Source of the DNA: Telmatactis stephensoni
Lineage: Eukaryota; Cnidaria; Anthozoa; Actiniaria; Isophelliidae
Length of the DNA stretch: 64,000 nt
Direction of reading: 5' to 3'
NCBI GenBank assembly: GCA_029948255.1
Contig: JALIZF010001459.1
Span: 154,501-218,500 of the forward strand
Shown: piece by piece, positions 1 to 10,540 of the stretch
How the letters are laid out: every line of letters starts with the position of its first letter
Position numbering within the stretch: the first letter of the stretch is position 1
Program-made: the position numbers and the translations under genes
The notes under the pieces: generated by a model
The model's database searches: none
Told to the model about the DNA's origin: nothing
What the model saw: only the letters and a program-made list of their open reading frames with translations

Positions 1-576
1 ATCCAGGATCTCTTGTGTTAGCAAAGTACAGACACACCCACATAGATACATTGAGAATTAAAAACACTATGTGCACACCATAATGTGTTTCCCATGTCTT
101 GGGAAGAACCTAAGGGAAAGAAGGAAAACTTAGAGTCTCAGCTAATGTCACTGGTGCATGGGCAAAAAGAGTCCAGAAGAACTTCCATGTGCATATGTTA
201 GATTTGTAAACAGGCAGACACTGTAAAATATGGTGTCTACAAGGCCGCCAAGCTTTGTGATAGCTTTGTTTGTCATAGCAATCATGCATGATGATGACAA
301 CTGGAATATACATAAAACAATGGTCTAAATTACACAATACAATACTTTGCACTGATGACAAGCATTCAGCTGTGTTTATGCAAAATTACAACCACAAAAA
401 ATCCAGATTTCAATGCTTTGTGCAGAATGGAAGCTTGGAAAGATTACAGCAAAAATTGTTGCATGGTGACTGTATTTTTCCAACGTCAGTTAGAATTTTG
501 TCTTTTCTGATCTGTTGATTATATATCCTTGGCGGCAGAGCTCATTTCATATTAACCAATAATTGAACAAATTCAC

Positions 577-3500
577 ATCAGCTCCACTATTAAGGTGATG
601 GATGGATCCGAAAAGACAAAAACCTAAATTTAATACAAATATGGTTCCCGATAGAACAATTATTTTTGCTGTACAAACCTGTAAGTATTTCTTATTCAAC
701 TAGAACACATCTGATTGGTGCATGTAAAGCCTGCACATACAAGTTCTACTGAACTCTTTATACCCTGCTACCACTGACATTAGCAAAGTGGACTAAAATG
801 ATACCTGGGTTGGGACTATGACAAAATATGAAAGATGAAGTAACACTTACATCATAAAAGTACAATGGATATCCCCAAAGGAACAAATTGCCTAGAAAGA
901 ATAACATAGCACCTCTTGAACGACCAGGAGGACCAAATATAATATCTCTACAAATGAAAGAGAAATTATACAATTAGGGACAATTGATATACTCAACTTA
1001 AGAAGGGTATTTAGAAGACTGAGACTCTGCCCCGTCCTTATAAATTCCTTTGACAGCCATGTGACATGATGCCCCACATTCGGGACATGTTGTCATGGAT
1101 CCATATTCATATTAATCATGTTATTCAAGACAAAAATAAGAAAAGCCTTTTATTAAGATATTTTCTGAAGTAGCTGCCCGCTGATGTCAGGTTAGGAAAA
1201 CATATAGATCCCTGTCTTTTGCACATCCTTTTTCAGTGATTTAAAATGACTTCAGCTCACACTGACAGTGAATGCACAGTAAGTACTAAAAACTTTCAGT
1301 ACCCATAATTAAGTGGTTGCTTTCAAAAAGCAGTTCTAGGAATAGCTCAAATCACTTCGTGTGATACATCACTTCATGGCTAAAACAGGGGGTCCATCTT
1401 CTCACCCAACAGGTTTCTGCTGGCTGATGAATTCTACTCAGAACCCTGCAGGATGATAGTGATGAAAATGATGATGACGATAAAGTAAAGTAAAGTAAAG
1501 CAAAGTGACCATATTTTATGTCAATAACTCGTGACAGTAATTTTAGTAACTCTTGAGGTCGATGGTCACTCGTTTTACTCCCCTCTTTCCATCAGTGCCT
1601 CATTTTAAGGGTATTTAAAGCTACTTAAAGCTGCACAGAAAGGAAAGAAGTCAAAACAAGGATGTGAGATCCGGGGAACGGATCGAACTCTGGACCTCTT
1701 GCACCAAAGGCCATGCACTAACCAACCGTGCCATCCTTGCTCCTATGATGATGATGATGATAGTAAACAATGACATCAATTAAATTGCATAGGTCTTGAA
1801 CAATAAGGATCAATGCCTGTAATAGCCATGCATGCATTAGCAATATCACTGCTTATGATGACATTTATGATGATGATGATAATGATTATTTTCTTGCATT
1901 CACCTTAAGCTACATTTGACAAATCGATTTAGCTTGTTTTGCATAAAATGTATAACTTCGTGATGTTCCCGACCAACAGCTAGCATAACTGGTGTCTTGC
2001 CATTACCATCTACAGCATTCAATTCTATATCCTACAAACAAGGGATGTAATTACTTGAAATCTTTTACATTAGTTTGGATACATGTACCAGGTGAATTTT
2101 GTAGAAAACATGGAAAACTATAATTGTGGCTGGTAGACAGGGAGAGGTATCTCATCACTTAGCAGTTCAGTTCATATAACTGCCTGGATAAATAGACATG
2201 ATCACCACACTACTCAATAATAGTACGAATTCCAAATGTTTTTATTTACGACATGGCACTGACATTCTAATTCCTTTGCATGTGACAGGTTAAGCAGATC
2301 TTGAAACAGGACTGTTAGGTCCTGATCAAATGAGAACACAACAAATGTACAAGTCAATACAAGTTTTGACCTGCGACTTGCTCGTCTTGTTTGAACACTG
2401 CTCAATGCAAGTCAACACAAGTTTTTCAAAAAAATTCAACAAAAATCAGCTACCTAGTGAAGGACAAGGAGAAAATCAGTTTGGCTTTTGTTTAAACTAT
2501 TTGTTAGAGAGGCAATGTGTAGAAGTTTGGACTTAAAAAAAAAGGAAAAATGACTTGTGAAGTCTAGCGTGGTGGCCATTCAAATGAGCCAAAACTTGCA
2601 ATGATCGACTTGCGATCAAATTTGAGCATGCTCTGACTACTCACAAGTCCTCGCAAGTCAATGCAAGTAGATGCAAGTCAATGCAAGTTGGTGGTCAAAT
2701 GAAGGCACAAGTCAAAATTTGTGTTGACTTGCACCTCCTTGTGTCCTCGTTTGATCAGGGCCTTATACATGTAAGGGTGATTTCCTTACCATGTCTACAA
2801 TATGTTCAACTGTTAATAAATCTCCACTCAAACATGCTAAATGCAGTGGTGTCTAAAATTCAAAGTTGAAAACAAAATGTATTCACATTAGCAACATGTT
2901 TGAAGTAAAGAGAAATGGAATGGAACAGAATAAAATGAAAAGAAACTGGCACAGGGACAAAGCAATTTTAATAAAGGGACAAAATTAAGGAAAGATGGTA
3001 AGGAATGGAAAACAAGAAAACAAATGAAAATGAATGACATTGAAAAGAGTGGTGGGAAATTAATGAAAATAAATTATAAAATAACCATTTATATAACGTG
3101 TCCTGTCATTGGCTGATAACTCTAAATATGTGCACAGCACACTCATGTGCTCATTTCGAATTTTTGGTATCATAACCAAATACAAAATGTGTTCCAAATA
3201 ATTTGTATTTTATAAAAAAAATAGAAAACTTGCCCACTGTGTTGTGAGCAGATTTAAAGCACTTGGGGATTGATCAGAACACTCGAGAAGTGTTGAGAGG
3301 CACTCAGCTATGCCTTGTGCTTCGAGCATCAATCCCTACATGTTCTAAATCTGCACACCACACGTGTGCACGTTTTCTACTTCTTCAATAAAAACAGCGA
3401 TGGAATTAAAAGGGCATGGAAAAGAGATGAGAAATGGAAGAATGGGCTGGGAAAAATGGAGATAACAAAAATATATTTTTTTATAATTTTTATAATAATT

Positions 3501-4926
3501 TTTTATACATTAAGTAAAAAAACCCTGTACATCCTACCTGACCAAACTTATCTTTTTGTTTTGGATCAAATCCTGAGTATAAAAGAAGTTGAACTGTTTC
3601 ACTGTGGCCTGAAATTAAAAAAAGGAAAACAATACAGATGTATGGTCATTCCTGTGAGATCTTCCAGGACCATCAACACACATATTTATAAAATAACTTT
3701 TATATAAGGCACGTTCTGATTGGCCAAAAACCGTGTTTGATGAGAGTATCAAACACAATCATGTCACCTTTTCGAATTTTTCGTAAATTTGTGTGCTTCT
3801 TATTTTATAAAAGAAGTAGAAAATTATTTTTCCGAGTTTGATAGCCTGATCACAACACTTGTGATGTTGTGAACACTCAAGAACTATGAAAGCACTTGCC
3901 TACAGCTCGTGCTTCCACTACACTCTCACGTGTTCTCTCAACATCACACATGCTTTAACCAGGCTATATCAAATAAGGAAAGCGTTATTTCTTAAATATT
4001 ACCTTTAAAAGCAGACCAGTGTAATGCATTATCTCCCTCACAATCAGTCAAGTACACCTTAGCTCCCTTGCCAATCAAATACCCTGCCTGCATAGTTCTA
4101 CCATACTGGGCACTGATGATCAATGGTGTACAACCTTTGTTATCAGCACAATCAACATTAGCTCCATTTTGTAACAACAAATCTACTGCCATGATATGAC
4201 CACTAACACATGCCCAGTGAATTGGATATGGTCCATAATCTGCTTTACTCTGTCGATTGACGTCTGATCCACAGTTTAAAAAGAATTTTATAACTTCTAT
4301 TTGACCACCAAGTGCTGCCCAGTGAAGTGGAGTGTGGCCTTTTTCATCATGTTCATTCAAAATCTTGACACCGTGTTGACTGATGAGGTTTCTACATGCC
4401 TGGATATTCCTAAGGGATTCACAATACATTATTTAACTTAACTAAGAGTAATCTAAATTTTTGCAAGCTATAGGGAAGATGATTTGGTTTTAATGAAACA
4501 TCAACAAGGAGGCGTTCTATAAACTCATTAGTGAAATTAAGATTTTATAGATTTGAGAATAAAGAAAATTCTTAAGTCATGATATCAAAACTGCCCGATG
4601 AGCCTTTAATAGCCCTCTACTTTACGAACAGCTAGTACTTCTTGAAAAAGGGCTAAATAATTATATAGCAAGATAAAAATTTGAGCAGCTAGTAAATAAG
4701 CTTATAAATTGCACAAATGTGAAAAGAATAGGCAGAAATCAGTGCCTAAATTACCAGGAAATTAGCAAACTTAGAATTCCCAAAAATTATGTAGCCTAAA
4801 AAATGAAATTTGACTCCTTAGATAGATAAATATAATTTCTTACCCGACTTGTGCCGCTTCAAATATTGTAAGCTCCTTGGAAGGTTTTTTATCGTCTGAA
4901 CAGCATTCTTCTTTACAGTCAGCCAT
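577..4926 (-). CDS. Ankyrin-repeat membrane protein, probable AKR/HIP14-type palmitoyltransferase (partial, 3' end outside window)
   Basis: Seven coding exons are visible on the minus strand: 4844-4926, 4003-4427/4429, 3538-3608, 2790-2852, 1904-2031, 851-947 and 577-678. The gene continues past the left edge. The start MADCKEECC at 4926 is followed by about six ankyrin repeats (TPLHWAALGG, YPIHWACVSG, TPLIISAQYG, NALHWSAFKG, HSETVQLLLYSG, TPLHLACLSG, TPVMLAVGRE). Two hydrophobic segments follow (GAMLFFLGNLFLWGYPLYFY and IIVLSGTIFVLNLGFCLF). Ankyrin repeats followed by membrane spans is the architecture of AKR1/ZDHHC13/ZDHHC17 S-acyltransferases, but no DHHC cysteine-rich domain is seen here, so the enzyme call is inference. 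The first intron lacks a usable AG acceptor in frame (see findings). Last-exon donor GAT|GTGAAT is a choice; without it the frame stops at 547. A different ankyrin-repeat membrane protein cannot be excluded. Confidence 0.6.
1480..1742 (-). mobile_element. tRNA-derived SINE
   Basis: Read on the minus strand, a tRNA-like head (GGAGCAAGGATGGCACGGTT at 1742, B box AGTTCGATCC near 1680) is followed by a non-tRNA body. It ends in a (CTTTA)n tail at 1483-1505. GAT-rich repeats flank both ends and may be the target site. A decayed relative lies at ~35105-35181. Confidence 0.7.
2316..2766. mobile_element. MITE family B (CCTGATCAAA), copy 1, in an ankyrin-gene intron
   Basis: The ends are inverted: TAGGTCCTGATCAAATGAGA at the left and CTCGTTTGATCAGGGCCTTA at the right. 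The interior repeats GACTTGCA / TGCAAGTC motifs many times on both strands. A truncated relative lies at ~19055-19248. Confidence 0.75.
3075..3395. repeat. Dispersed element copy A, right of ankyrin exon 4 and left of exon 3
   Basis: ATAAAATAACCATTTATATA, then CATTGGCTGAT, TTTCGAATTTTTGG and a CTTGTGCTTCGAGC block. The same order of blocks recurs at 3688-3990 in direct orientation. Both are diverged, with internal inverted repeats (GTGTGCACA / CACACGTGTG). Confidence 0.55.
3688..3990. repeat. Dispersed element copy B, between ankyrin exons 3 and 2
   Basis: ATAAAATAACTTTTATATAA, then TCTGATTGGCC, TTTCGAATTTTTCG and GCTCGTGCTTCCAC, in the same order as copy A. With copy A it brackets exon 3 (3538-3608). 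Confidence 0.55.
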
Positions 4927-5299
4927 GTTGCCTTTATTTCAGCTAGCTAAACAGGAAGCCCAAACAAAGGTTTTTCAAAAACACAAACTTCTCGGTCTCA
5001 TCCAAAACATTATCCAAAACTCTCTTATAGATTTATAGCTCATAATCCACACTTTTCAAATAGAAGGAAAGCACTTTTGAGGAAAAAATGAAGGAAAGAA
5101 GAATGAAAAAAAAGTTGTTGTTTTTTTAACTCGCTCGTAAACGAATTCAAGCCGACAGCTTCCGAAATATTCCCGAAGCAAATAAAAATCTTCGTGCCTT
5201 CCTCGTTGGACTTCCAGGAAGACGAAATCATTCAGAGACGACAGGAGATGATAATCACATGATTGCCTTTGGTTTCATTCTGTCCTCTGAGTAGTCAAA
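4927..5299. promoter_or_regulatory. Divergent promoter between the ankyrin gene and TMEM175
   Basis: The two start codons face away from each other, 373 bp apart, with no other gene between. No clear TATA box was seen. The segment must hold the 5' UTRs and promoters of both genes, so a shared bidirectional promoter is inferred from spacing only. Confidence 0.5.
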
Positions 5300-6760
5300 A
5301 TGGCTGATGAACGAGATTTCTTCCACCTAAATCGTCTCAAAGGCTTCAATGATGCAGTATTTCCAATCGTGGCTACAATTCTCATTCTACCGATACGAAA
5401 GCTCGAGATTGAAGACAAGAAAGGCTCCCTTGAAGACTTGATGGACGAGAGATGGGGTAATGTACTTGTGTACTTCCTCGCCTTTCTGGTGATTTGCTCT
5501 GTGTGGGAATCCCATGTCAATCGATTTCGTATCCTTTCTCACGTGGATGACATTTTAGTCTGGTTGAATCTGGCTTCGTTGCTGTTTGTGTGCTTTCTCC
5601 CGTTTACAGTCAATCTTGAAGGAACTTTTTACACCAAATACACACCTATCATACTCATTTGCATCGACCTTTTGATCTTGGAGCTCTTGGAGGTTATCAT
5701 AATCTTCTATAGCTTTAGCAATGCAGAGCTGCTTACACACCAGATACTTGAGTTACCAGAAGAGCAACAGCGAGAGCAGAGAAACTACATGCTTATGAAG
5801 AAAACTGTAAATCCATGTTTGTTCATCCTGTCCGCAGGGCTGAGTCTTGTTAGCAAAGAAGCTGCATGGGTCCTTCTGGGAATAGTTATCATCTCACCTT
5901 GCATTCACCGCTTTCTGGGTTTCCTTTTCCGTAACATCATGGGAATACGCATGGGTAGAGCAGACTTTGATCATATGTTTGGGAATCATATTGATACTGA
6001 ACGTGTGGAGTGTTTCAGTGATGGAGCATTTGCCATTGTTGCTACACTTCTTGTGCTAGACATAACTGCAGATGATTTCCCAACTGAAGATGAAGTAAAA
6101 AGAGATGGAATTGAGAGGAGTTTGCTGCACATGTGGAGACAATTCATGACTTTTGGCGGGACATACTTCATTGTGGCATTGTTGTGGTTTACCCATCATT
6201 CCTTGTTTCACTACATCAAAAAGATGAATCAAGTGATGCTAGTGTTTAACAATATTTCACTTGCATTTATGGGTCTGACCCCATTGCTTTCTGCTATCAT
6301 TAACAATTATGGCAACAACGCTGATTCCAATGAAACACTTGCTGTGCAAATCAGTGCAGTAGTTGTATTTGGTGCAAGTATTGCACAGGTTTTAGTTTTT
6401 GTGGTCGCATTAATCAAAGGAGCAACTCACTTTGCTACAGAGGCAAGTCCAAGAATGTCACCTAGATCTCACAACTATTTGGCTACAAAATTGTGTGTTC
6501 TTCCATTAGTCAGCCTGGTAGTGTACTTCGTAAGCTTCTCAAATGCTTATACAACCTATGTAGTATACCATGCAGCTTTCCTGGCAACACCAATTTTATT
6601 CATTATTCTCAAAGTCTGTTTTGGACGAGGCTCTACCAATATGACAATGGATATTCCTATTTCTGCTCAGCAGTCTGATATTGATGAATGGGCTCCAAGG
6701 CCAAGTGCTCCAAGGGCAAGAACCTCTAGAGCAGCAGGTGCACAAGCTATAGCTATGTAG
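5300..6760 (+). CDS. TMEM175: TMEM175-like endosomal/lysosomal potassium channel, intronless
   Basis: A single 486-residue open frame, close to the ~500 residues of vertebrate TMEM175. It has the two homologous six-helix repeats of the family. The first helix of repeat 1 reads RLKGFNDAVFPIVATILILP near residue 12. That of repeat 2 reads RVECFSDGAFAIVATLLVLD near residue 235. The R-x3-F-S-D signature is intact in repeat 2 but is FND in repeat 1. TMEM175 conducts K+ (and H+) across endolysosomal membranes; this is family knowledge. About twelve hydrophobic segments are visible. The C-terminus is a short Ser/Pro/Arg-rich tail. Vertebrate orthologues are split by many introns, so the uninterrupted frame is unusual and could reflect retroposition or lineage intron loss. 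The ATG lies in context AAAATGGC and no upstream in-frame start was preferred. Confidence 0.9.
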   Translation: MADERDFFHLNRLKGFNDAVFPIVATILILPIRKLEIEDKKGSLEDLMDERWGNVLVYFLAFLVICSVWESHVNRFRILSHVDDILVWLNLASLLFVCFLPFTVNLEGTFYTKYTPIILICIDLLILELLEVIIIFYSFSNAELLTHQILELPEEQQREQRNYMLMKKTVNPCLFILSAGLSLVSKEAAWVLLGIVIISPCIHRFLGFLFRNIMGIRMGRADFDHMFGNHIDTERVECFSDGAFAIVATLLVLDITADDFPTEDEVKRDGIERSLLHMWRQFMTFGGTYFIVALLWFTHHSLFHYIKKMNQVMLVFNNISLAFMGLTPLLSAIINNYGNNADSNETLAVQISAVVVFGASIAQVLVFVVALIKGATHFATEASPRMSPRSHNYLATKLCVLPLVSLVVYFVSFSNAYTTYVVYHAAFLATPILFIILKVCFGRGSTNMTMDIPISAQQSDIDEWAPRPSAPRARTSRAAGAQAIAM

Positions 6761-6949
6761 AACAGCTGAAAAGGGTTTCCTGATAAACAGTTCAGTTTGT
6801 CCATCAAGTAGCCATCATCCAGCACACATAGCTGTGGCAGTTACCACAAAATTATCTCATGTCCAATAACATCGAATATCAAAGCAAAGATCGATGGTAC
6901 TCAAAAAATTGTCTGAGAAAGTCTATGCAAGTGGAAACTAGAGCGATAA

Positions 6950-7073
6950 CACTAAAACCGTGAAACAAGTACTAACTAAAAAGTACAAATAGTACTAATG
7001 AAACAATAGAAAACAAAGGGTTTTGCTACTATTTGTCTCTATTTAGTTGCTAAGTTATTTCACGGTTTTAGTG
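6950..7073. repeat. Small fold-back element
   Basis: CACTAAAACCGTGAAA at 6950 is repeated as its reverse complement ending at 7073. The arms are ~16 bp and enclose ~90 bp. A non-autonomous TIR element is likely. No coding capacity. Confidence 0.6.
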
Positions 7074-7123
7074 TTTCCATCTAAGAGTGTATTTTTTAAA
7101 GAAAAAACTGAGCATCCAATGCT

Positions 7124-8297
7124 CTAAGCTACTGGTCTGTGGCAAATGTTTGGGGGACTGAGAACGAGCGCTCTGATTGGTCAATTCCGGTCACTTCAGA
7201 ATTGTTTTGTTGTTTTGGTTTTGTTGGGAAGGGAATGAAGAAATTTGTGCCAAAAAAGACGTGTAAATGTTAAATTTGGCATTCCATTCTACAGCATGTG
7301 TATTTTCCACGGTCTGACGACTTTCCTTAAGAAGGCTGTAGCGTTTTTCTGTGATTGTTGTGGATTTAGAGGATCGTGAACTTTGTAAGCCGTTGCTCGA
7401 AATGACGAAGAAACAAGATCAAAGACGACCGCCAACGATATTTTATGGCGATCCTACTCGTAAACTTTTATTCCTGAGGATATAATATATAGCCTAAGCA
7501 ACACAACAATTGTTGAGCGACATACTTTACATACCCATATCGAGATTCAGGGTACATGGCCGGAGAACGGCGTTTTGAAAAACTTTGGTTGGTGAATGAA
7601 GCACGTGCAAAATCAAAACTTCAAACTTTGTTGATTCGTATTTACAGAGGAAAAAAATCGCGACGGATAATAAGAAACTTTTCACATTACTATAACAAGA
7701 ATCATATGAACTTATTATCATTATTTTTCCCAAAACTGAAGTCATATCTGTGTATTGAACCAAAAATGGGACAATTTACTCACCTGTAGTTTGCCGTAAA
7801 TCAATCATAAGTTTGACAAAGTTTCAAAGACAATTATCCGAAAAAGTGCAAAAATCTTGTGTGTTTTTTATGAGATCTAGAATATATCCTGCCTAAGCCA
7901 CGTAGGACTGGCTGGTAATACTTACTGGGACTGAATGGAAGAGTTCTCACATTCAGGTAAGCTGAAAAATTTCGTGAAAGTTTTGATAGTTGGAGTTTGT
8001 TAGTTCGTACGCGCCATGTCGCGTTAGTCGGCTTACAAAGTTCACGATCCTCTACATCCACAAAAATCACAGTGAAACACTTCAGCCTTCATAAGCAACG
8101 TCTCCAAACCATGGAAAATACACACGCTGTAGAACAGAATGCCAGATTTAAAATTTACACGTCTATTTTTGCACAAATGTCTTCATTCGCCTCCCAAAAG
8201 AAACTAAACAACAACACATTCTGAAGTGACCGGAAGTGACCAATCAAAGCACTCGTTCTCAGTCCCCCAAACATTTGCCACAGACCAGAAGCTAAGC
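7124..8297. mobile_element. Long fold-back / MITE-like element with ~270 bp inverted arms
   Basis: The left arm (7124 to ~7395) and right arm (~8030 to 8297) are diverged reverse complements. Both contain CTGGTCTGTGGCAAATGTTTG, CACTTCAGAAT, ATTTTCCA and GATCGTGAACTTTGTAA-like blocks. The ~630 bp centre carries no transposase. A non-autonomous DNA transposon derivative is inferred. Confidence 0.75.
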
Positions 8298-9368
8298 AAG
8301 ATACAATTTAAGTTATGAGAGGTCCTTGCTTTCACTTTATCAACTCATAATATTGAAGAAAGTGAAAAACCTTTTCCATTCACTTTTTGATAATGTGAAA
8401 GCTAATACATGTATCTAGGTTTTTCTTTGTTGTATGCAGGTAATCTCTGTGACATTCCAATTAAAGCTAAAATTTTATTGTAGGATTATTTCATAGGTAT
8501 AATTGGATTTTGAAGAAAGAGTATATAGATATCAGGACTCAGACTGAGGGGGTTCACTTCCTATTTATCTTGACGTTTCTTGAGATTTTTCTTTCTTGAC
8601 ATAAAAAATGTTTTATTTTTAGGATGAGAAAGGGTGCCCAGGAACCTGGATCCACCCCTGCATATATTATATAGATGTTATAACATAGATTTATTGTAAA
8701 GAAATCCCAGTTGTTGTTGTAAACAATAAAATCATATGAAAATACTGAGTGCTTTTTGTTTTCTAATGCTGAAAAATAATCTTGGGTATTTCAAGTTTGT
8801 TTTTAGACATTGCATGAAGAACTAAAAATGAATTAAATTGCTTAAATTCAAATTGCGCAATTTCTACGCAAACGAAAGATTATGAATAAAAATAGAAAAG
8901 TTGAAATACACGCGATCACGCGATCGAAAAGTCCTTGGTCACGCATCACTGAAATGCCGTGACTGCATGACAGCGCAAATTTTTTCCGCCACACGGCACG
9001 GCACTTAATTTTTTCCGGCACTCAGAAAGAACCAAAGGAAGTACTCAAAAGGTTTAATTGTAACTAACACGTAATTCGTGAAAAGAAAATCTTAATTGTA
9101 TTAACAATTTTTGGACAAAGGAAATTAAAAATTTTCATGCAGATTTGTATAGATGGCGTTACCGATTGGATTGCCGCATCTGTATTTAGAAAAGATTACA
9201 TCACGGTCAAAAATTGATTCTTTCAAACAAATTATATAGTTTCCATTTATAGTAAATTACGTAACGTTGTACATAAATTCAAGCACGGCGAACTCCCTGC
9301 ATAATGTTCCAACTCAGTAGCGAGTAATACAAGACAAAATACAGTTCAAGAGAGAAGATACGGCGAGA

Positions 9369-10370
9369 ATGGTTACTTTCCAAGTCAAGTTTGTGAATGG
9401 CAACGTGGAACCAGAAATTCGTCGTTTCACCATCGACGAAGAACCTACTTACGTTGCTTTCAAGGAAAGAATTGAGAATCTTTTCACCGATATCCAAGGC
9501 AAAGGGATTGAGGTCTTTTGGATCGACGACGAAGAAGATCAGGTGAAGTTATCAAGTGACGAAGAACTTCTTGAAGCCTTGCGAAACGCATCAGGTGAGG
9601 TGTTGAAAATGGTCGTGAAAACTGTGGACGAAGAACGCCAAGATTCCTGCAAAGGATGCGACAGCGAAGAAGTCATGTTCAAGTGTTCAGTTTGTGCTGA
9701 CTTTATGTTGTGTGGAGATTGTGCAGTAGCTGGCTTTCATGATGAACATCAAGTATTAATAAGGATGGAAATTGACGACGTCGAATTTGATGATCACCGT
9801 CCTCACTTTCCAAGAGATATGATGGATCCTGCAGGAAGAGGAATGATAGGCCCTAGACATGGATTGATGGCTAGTCCAAGAGGCGGAAGGATGGGTCCAC
9901 GAGGACGATTCCCGTTTTGTTCAAGAGGCAGAGCCTGTCCAAGAAGAGGTGTGTATCCCAGGGGCAGGATGGACCCAAGAGCTGGTATGATGGGACCAAG
10001 AGGATGTATGCCAATGTGCCCAAGGGGTGGAATGATGCACCCCAGAGGAGGAATGATGGGTGTAAGAGGTGGAGTCATGCCTACAAGAGGTGGCATGATG
10101 CCTTCAAGAGGTGGTATGATGCCACCAAGGGGTGGTACGATGGGTCCAAGAGATGTTCCCATTCATCCAAGAGGAAATTCAACTGATCAAAGAGATGGCA
10201 TTTTAGATCCAAGAGAGGAAATGATGGATCCCAGAGCAGGTATGATAGGACCAATGGGAATGCAGATGGGTCAACAAGATGAAGAAATGGCCTCAAACTT
10301 CAATCATCCTGAAGTAGGTATGGAGGGTCATGGGTTTAGATGCCCAAGATATATGGTACCCTGCATTTAA
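9369..10370 (+). CDS. Intronless p62/SQSTM1-like protein with PB1, ZZ finger and Met-Arg-Gly repeat tail
   Basis: 333 residues in one exon. Residues ~1-88 form a PB1 domain with the basic IRRF strand and a complete OPCA acidic loop (WIDDEEDQ then SSDEEL). PB1 domains drive head-to-tail polymers and kinase docking in p62. Residues ~94-132 form a ZZ-type zinc finger with Cys pairs CKGC, CSVC, CGDC and the closing HDEH. Residues ~155-300 are about ten near-repeats of the type PRGGMM, rich in Arg, Gly and Met. No UBA domain and no convincing LC3-interaction motif follow, so it is not a full selective-autophagy receptor. The five-exon SQSTM1 at 46992-49614 has introns inside PB1 and before ZZ. This copy lacks them, and an AATAAA at 10453 plus A-rich DNA to ~10540 follow. 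A retrocopy that gained a repeat tail is inferred. Confidence 0.8.
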   Translation: MVTFQVKFVNGNVEPEIRRFTIDEEPTYVAFKERIENLFTDIQGKGIEVFWIDDEEDQVKLSSDEELLEALRNASGEVLKMVVKTVDEERQDSCKGCDSEEVMFKCSVCADFMLCGDCAVAGFHDEHQVLIRMEIDDVEFDDHRPHFPRDMMDPAGRGMIGPRHGLMASPRGGRMGPRGRFPFCSRGRACPRRGVYPRGRMDPRAGMMGPRGCMPMCPRGGMMHPRGGMMGVRGGVMPTRGGMMPSRGGMMPPRGGTMGPRDVPIHPRGNSTDQRDGILDPREEMMDPRAGMIGPMGMQMGQQDEEMASNFNHPEVGMEGHGFRCPRYMVPCI

Positions 10371-10429
10371 ATGATGATACCATTCCTCATGATGAACACA
10401 TCAAAAAACTAGAGTGGATAAAAAGAAAA

Positions 10430-10540
10430 GAAAAAAGAAAAGAAAACTTATAATAAAGAAAGTGAAAGAAAAAATAACAGAAAAAAAAAGAACAGACTGA
10501 AAAAAAAAGAAAAAAAAAAAACCCCAGAAAATAGAACAGT
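10430..10540 (+). other. Poly(A) signal and A-rich tract after the intronless p62-like gene
   Basis: AATAAA at 10453-10458, 83 bp past the stop, sits in a ~110 bp stretch of A with scattered G. This is a plausible 3' UTR end and also what a decayed retrocopy poly(A) tail would look like. Confidence 0.5.

Larger units (their letters stand above)
6761..9368. other. Intergenic region with two inverted-repeat elements
   Basis: No gene was recognised. It holds the TMEM175 3' UTR (the first clear AATAAA seen is near 8727), a short fold-back at 6950-7073, a long fold-back at 7124-8297 and the promoter of the p62-like gene. The ORFs inside 7527-8224 are symmetric products of the inverted arms and not genes. 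Confidence 0.6.

Noticed and set aside
1..576. DHHC domain of the ankyrin gene
   Set aside because: Searched by eye on the minus strand; no DHHC or Cys-rich block found, so it must lie outside the window if it exists.
1660..1742. Possible tRNA gene
   Set aside because: A and B boxes are present but there is no full cloverleaf, and the sequence continues into a SINE body and tail.
7527..8224. Several ~75-residue frames on both strands
   Set aside because: They lie in the inverted arms and centre of a fold-back element and mirror each other.
9803..10186. Opposite-strand and shifted open frames inside the p62-like gene
   Set aside because: Shadows created by the PRGGMM repeat periodicity.
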